NCBI GenBank assembly: GCA_027438535.1
Contig: DAIAMA010000061.1
Span: forward strand, 1 to 7,055
Direction: 5' to 3'
Source of the DNA: a bacterium
GTDB lineage: Bacteria > Pseudomonadota > Gammaproteobacteria > Burkholderiales > Thiobacteraceae
DNA length: 7,055 bases
The notes below the pieces were generated by a model. That model saw only the letters and a program-made list of their open reading frames with translations. It was not told where the DNA came from and ran no database searches. Shown here in pieces: positions 6,184-7,055 of the stretch; position 1 is the stretch's first letter; the number at the start of each line of letters is the position of its first letter. Both the position numbers and the translations under genes were made by a program.

Positions 6184-7055
6184 ATGTCAGCAGGTCTGAT
6201 GTTCGCGCTCGCTTGCGCCGGTCTTGCCATTGTTTACGGTTTTTTCGCCAGCCGTTGGGTGCTTGCCAAACCCACCGGCAATGAGCGCATGCGGGAAATC
6301 GCCGCGGCGATTCAAGTTGGCGCACAGGCTTATCTCAACCGCCAGTACCGCACCATCGCTCTCGTCGGCGTGGTGCTATTCGTGCTCATGTATTGGAAGC
6401 TCGGGGCCTTAACCGCCATTGGTTTCGCTATCGGCGCATGCTTATCCGGGCTGACAGGTTACATCGGCATGAACATTTCCGTGCGCGCTAACGTGCGCAC
6501 CACCGAAGCCGCGCGCAGCGGCTTGAATCCCGCGTTGCAAGTGGCATTTCAGAGCGGCGCGATTACCGGCATGCTGGTGGTGGGTTTGGGTTTGCTGGGG
6601 GTGGCGGGGTACTACGCATTGCTCACCGCCATGACGCCGCCAGGGACGGAGGTGAACATCGCGCCGCTGGTCGGCTTGGCCTTTGGCGGTTCCTTGATTT
6701 CCATTTTCGCGCGTCTTGGCGGCGGCATCTTTACCAAGGGCGCGGATGTGGGCGCCGATCTGGTAGGCAAAGTAGAGGCCGGTATTCCCGAGGATGATCC
6801 GCGCAACCCGGCGGTGATCGCGGACAACGTTGGCGACAACGTCGGCGACTGCGCCGGCATGGCCGCGGACTTGTTCGAAACCTATGCCGTCACCATCATC
6901 GCCACCATGTTGCTGGGCGGCTTGATGATAAAAGGCATGGGCGATAAAGCGCTGCTCTATCCCTTGGTGTTGGGCGGCGTGTCCATCATTGCGTCGATCA
7001 TCGGCACCTTTTTCGTCAAAGCGCGTACCGGCGGCAAAATCATGAATGCCTTGTA
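6184..7055 (+). CDS. hppA: Membrane-bound ion-pumping inorganic pyrophosphatase, N-terminal part
   Basis: Integral membrane pyrophosphatase that couples PPi hydrolysis to H+ (or Na+) pumping out of the cytoplasm. The frame is open to the window edge, giving the first 290 residues of an expected 670-700. Several hydrophobic spans are visible (about 4-20, 57-70, 75-95, 126-148, 158-175, 232-250, 258-278). Diagnostic blocks are [13 protein letters not shown] (43-55), the catalytic [18 protein letters not shown] (179-196, Lys185) with [13 protein letters not shown] (197-209) next to it, and [12 protein letters not shown] (214-225), rich in metal-binding aspartates. AAGGAGG (6173-6179), 4 nt before the ATG, fixes the start. 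The residues that tell K+-dependent from K+-independent forms, and H+ from Na+ pumps, lie beyond the window. pfp upstream suggests a shared PPi economy. A broken small gene lies between them. Confidence 0.97.
   Translation, partial: MSAGLMFALACAGLAIVYGFFASRWVLAKPTGNERMREIAAAIQVGAQAYLNRQYRTIALVGVVLFVLMYWKLGALTAIGFAIGACLSGLTGYIGMNISVRANVRTTEAARSGLNPALQVAFQSGAITGMLVVGLGLLGVAGYYALLTAMTPPGTEVNIAPLVGLAFGGSLISIFARLGGGIFTKGADVGADLVGKVEAGIPEDDPRNPAVIADNVGDNVGDCAGMAADLFETYAVTIIATMLLGGLMIKGMGDKALLYPLVLGGVSIIASIIGTFFVKARTGGKIMNAL

Overview
The window reads like chromosomal core sequence of a Gram-negative proteobacterium. Lipid A and Kdo genes (lpxK, kdsB) require an outer membrane. The order exbB-exbD-lpxK-ycaR-kdsB-adk, followed by a PPi-dependent phosphofructokinase and a membrane pyrophosphatase, best fits a betaproteobacterium of the Nitrosomonadales/Gallionella/methylotroph kind. 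That placement is inferred from remembered gene order and protein style, with no database search. Base composition is moderately GC-rich and even. I see no insertion sequence, tRNA, rRNA, CRISPR array or phage gene. All genes are on the + strand.

Layout. Positions 1-185 hold the tail of an upstream unit: a clear intrinsic terminator (64-96), a perfect GC-rich hairpin (102-123) and a weak promoter candidate. Next come exbB (186-791, GTG start) and exbD (802-1230), a proton-driven inner-membrane energiser pair. After an 80-nt gap with a hairpin come lpxK (1311-2318) and a 59-codon ycaR/Trm112-like gene (2299-2478) that overlaps its end by 20 nt. kdsB (2547-3308) follows after another hairpin gap, then adk (3432-4085), which has its own extended -10 candidate and a textbook terminator (4099-4127).

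The second half is a pyrophosphate module: pfp (4511-5773) and the first 290 codons of hppA (6184 to the window end). A small conserved-looking gene of unknown function sits on each side of pfp (4129-4471 and 5881-6098), and each is broken by apparent single-base deletions, three in total. The roughly 5 kb of larger genes is intact. A 13-bp perfect stem (5795-5855) lies just after pfp.

How the genes fit together. LpxK and KdsB supply the lipid A and Kdo parts of lipopolysaccharide. KdsB releases PPi, Adk recycles AMP, Pfp uses PPi for glycolytic phosphorylation, and HppA couples PPi hydrolysis to ion pumping. The PPi link across the window is an inference. No clearly new system is visible. 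The most interesting signal is the pair of frameshifted small genes flanking pfp.
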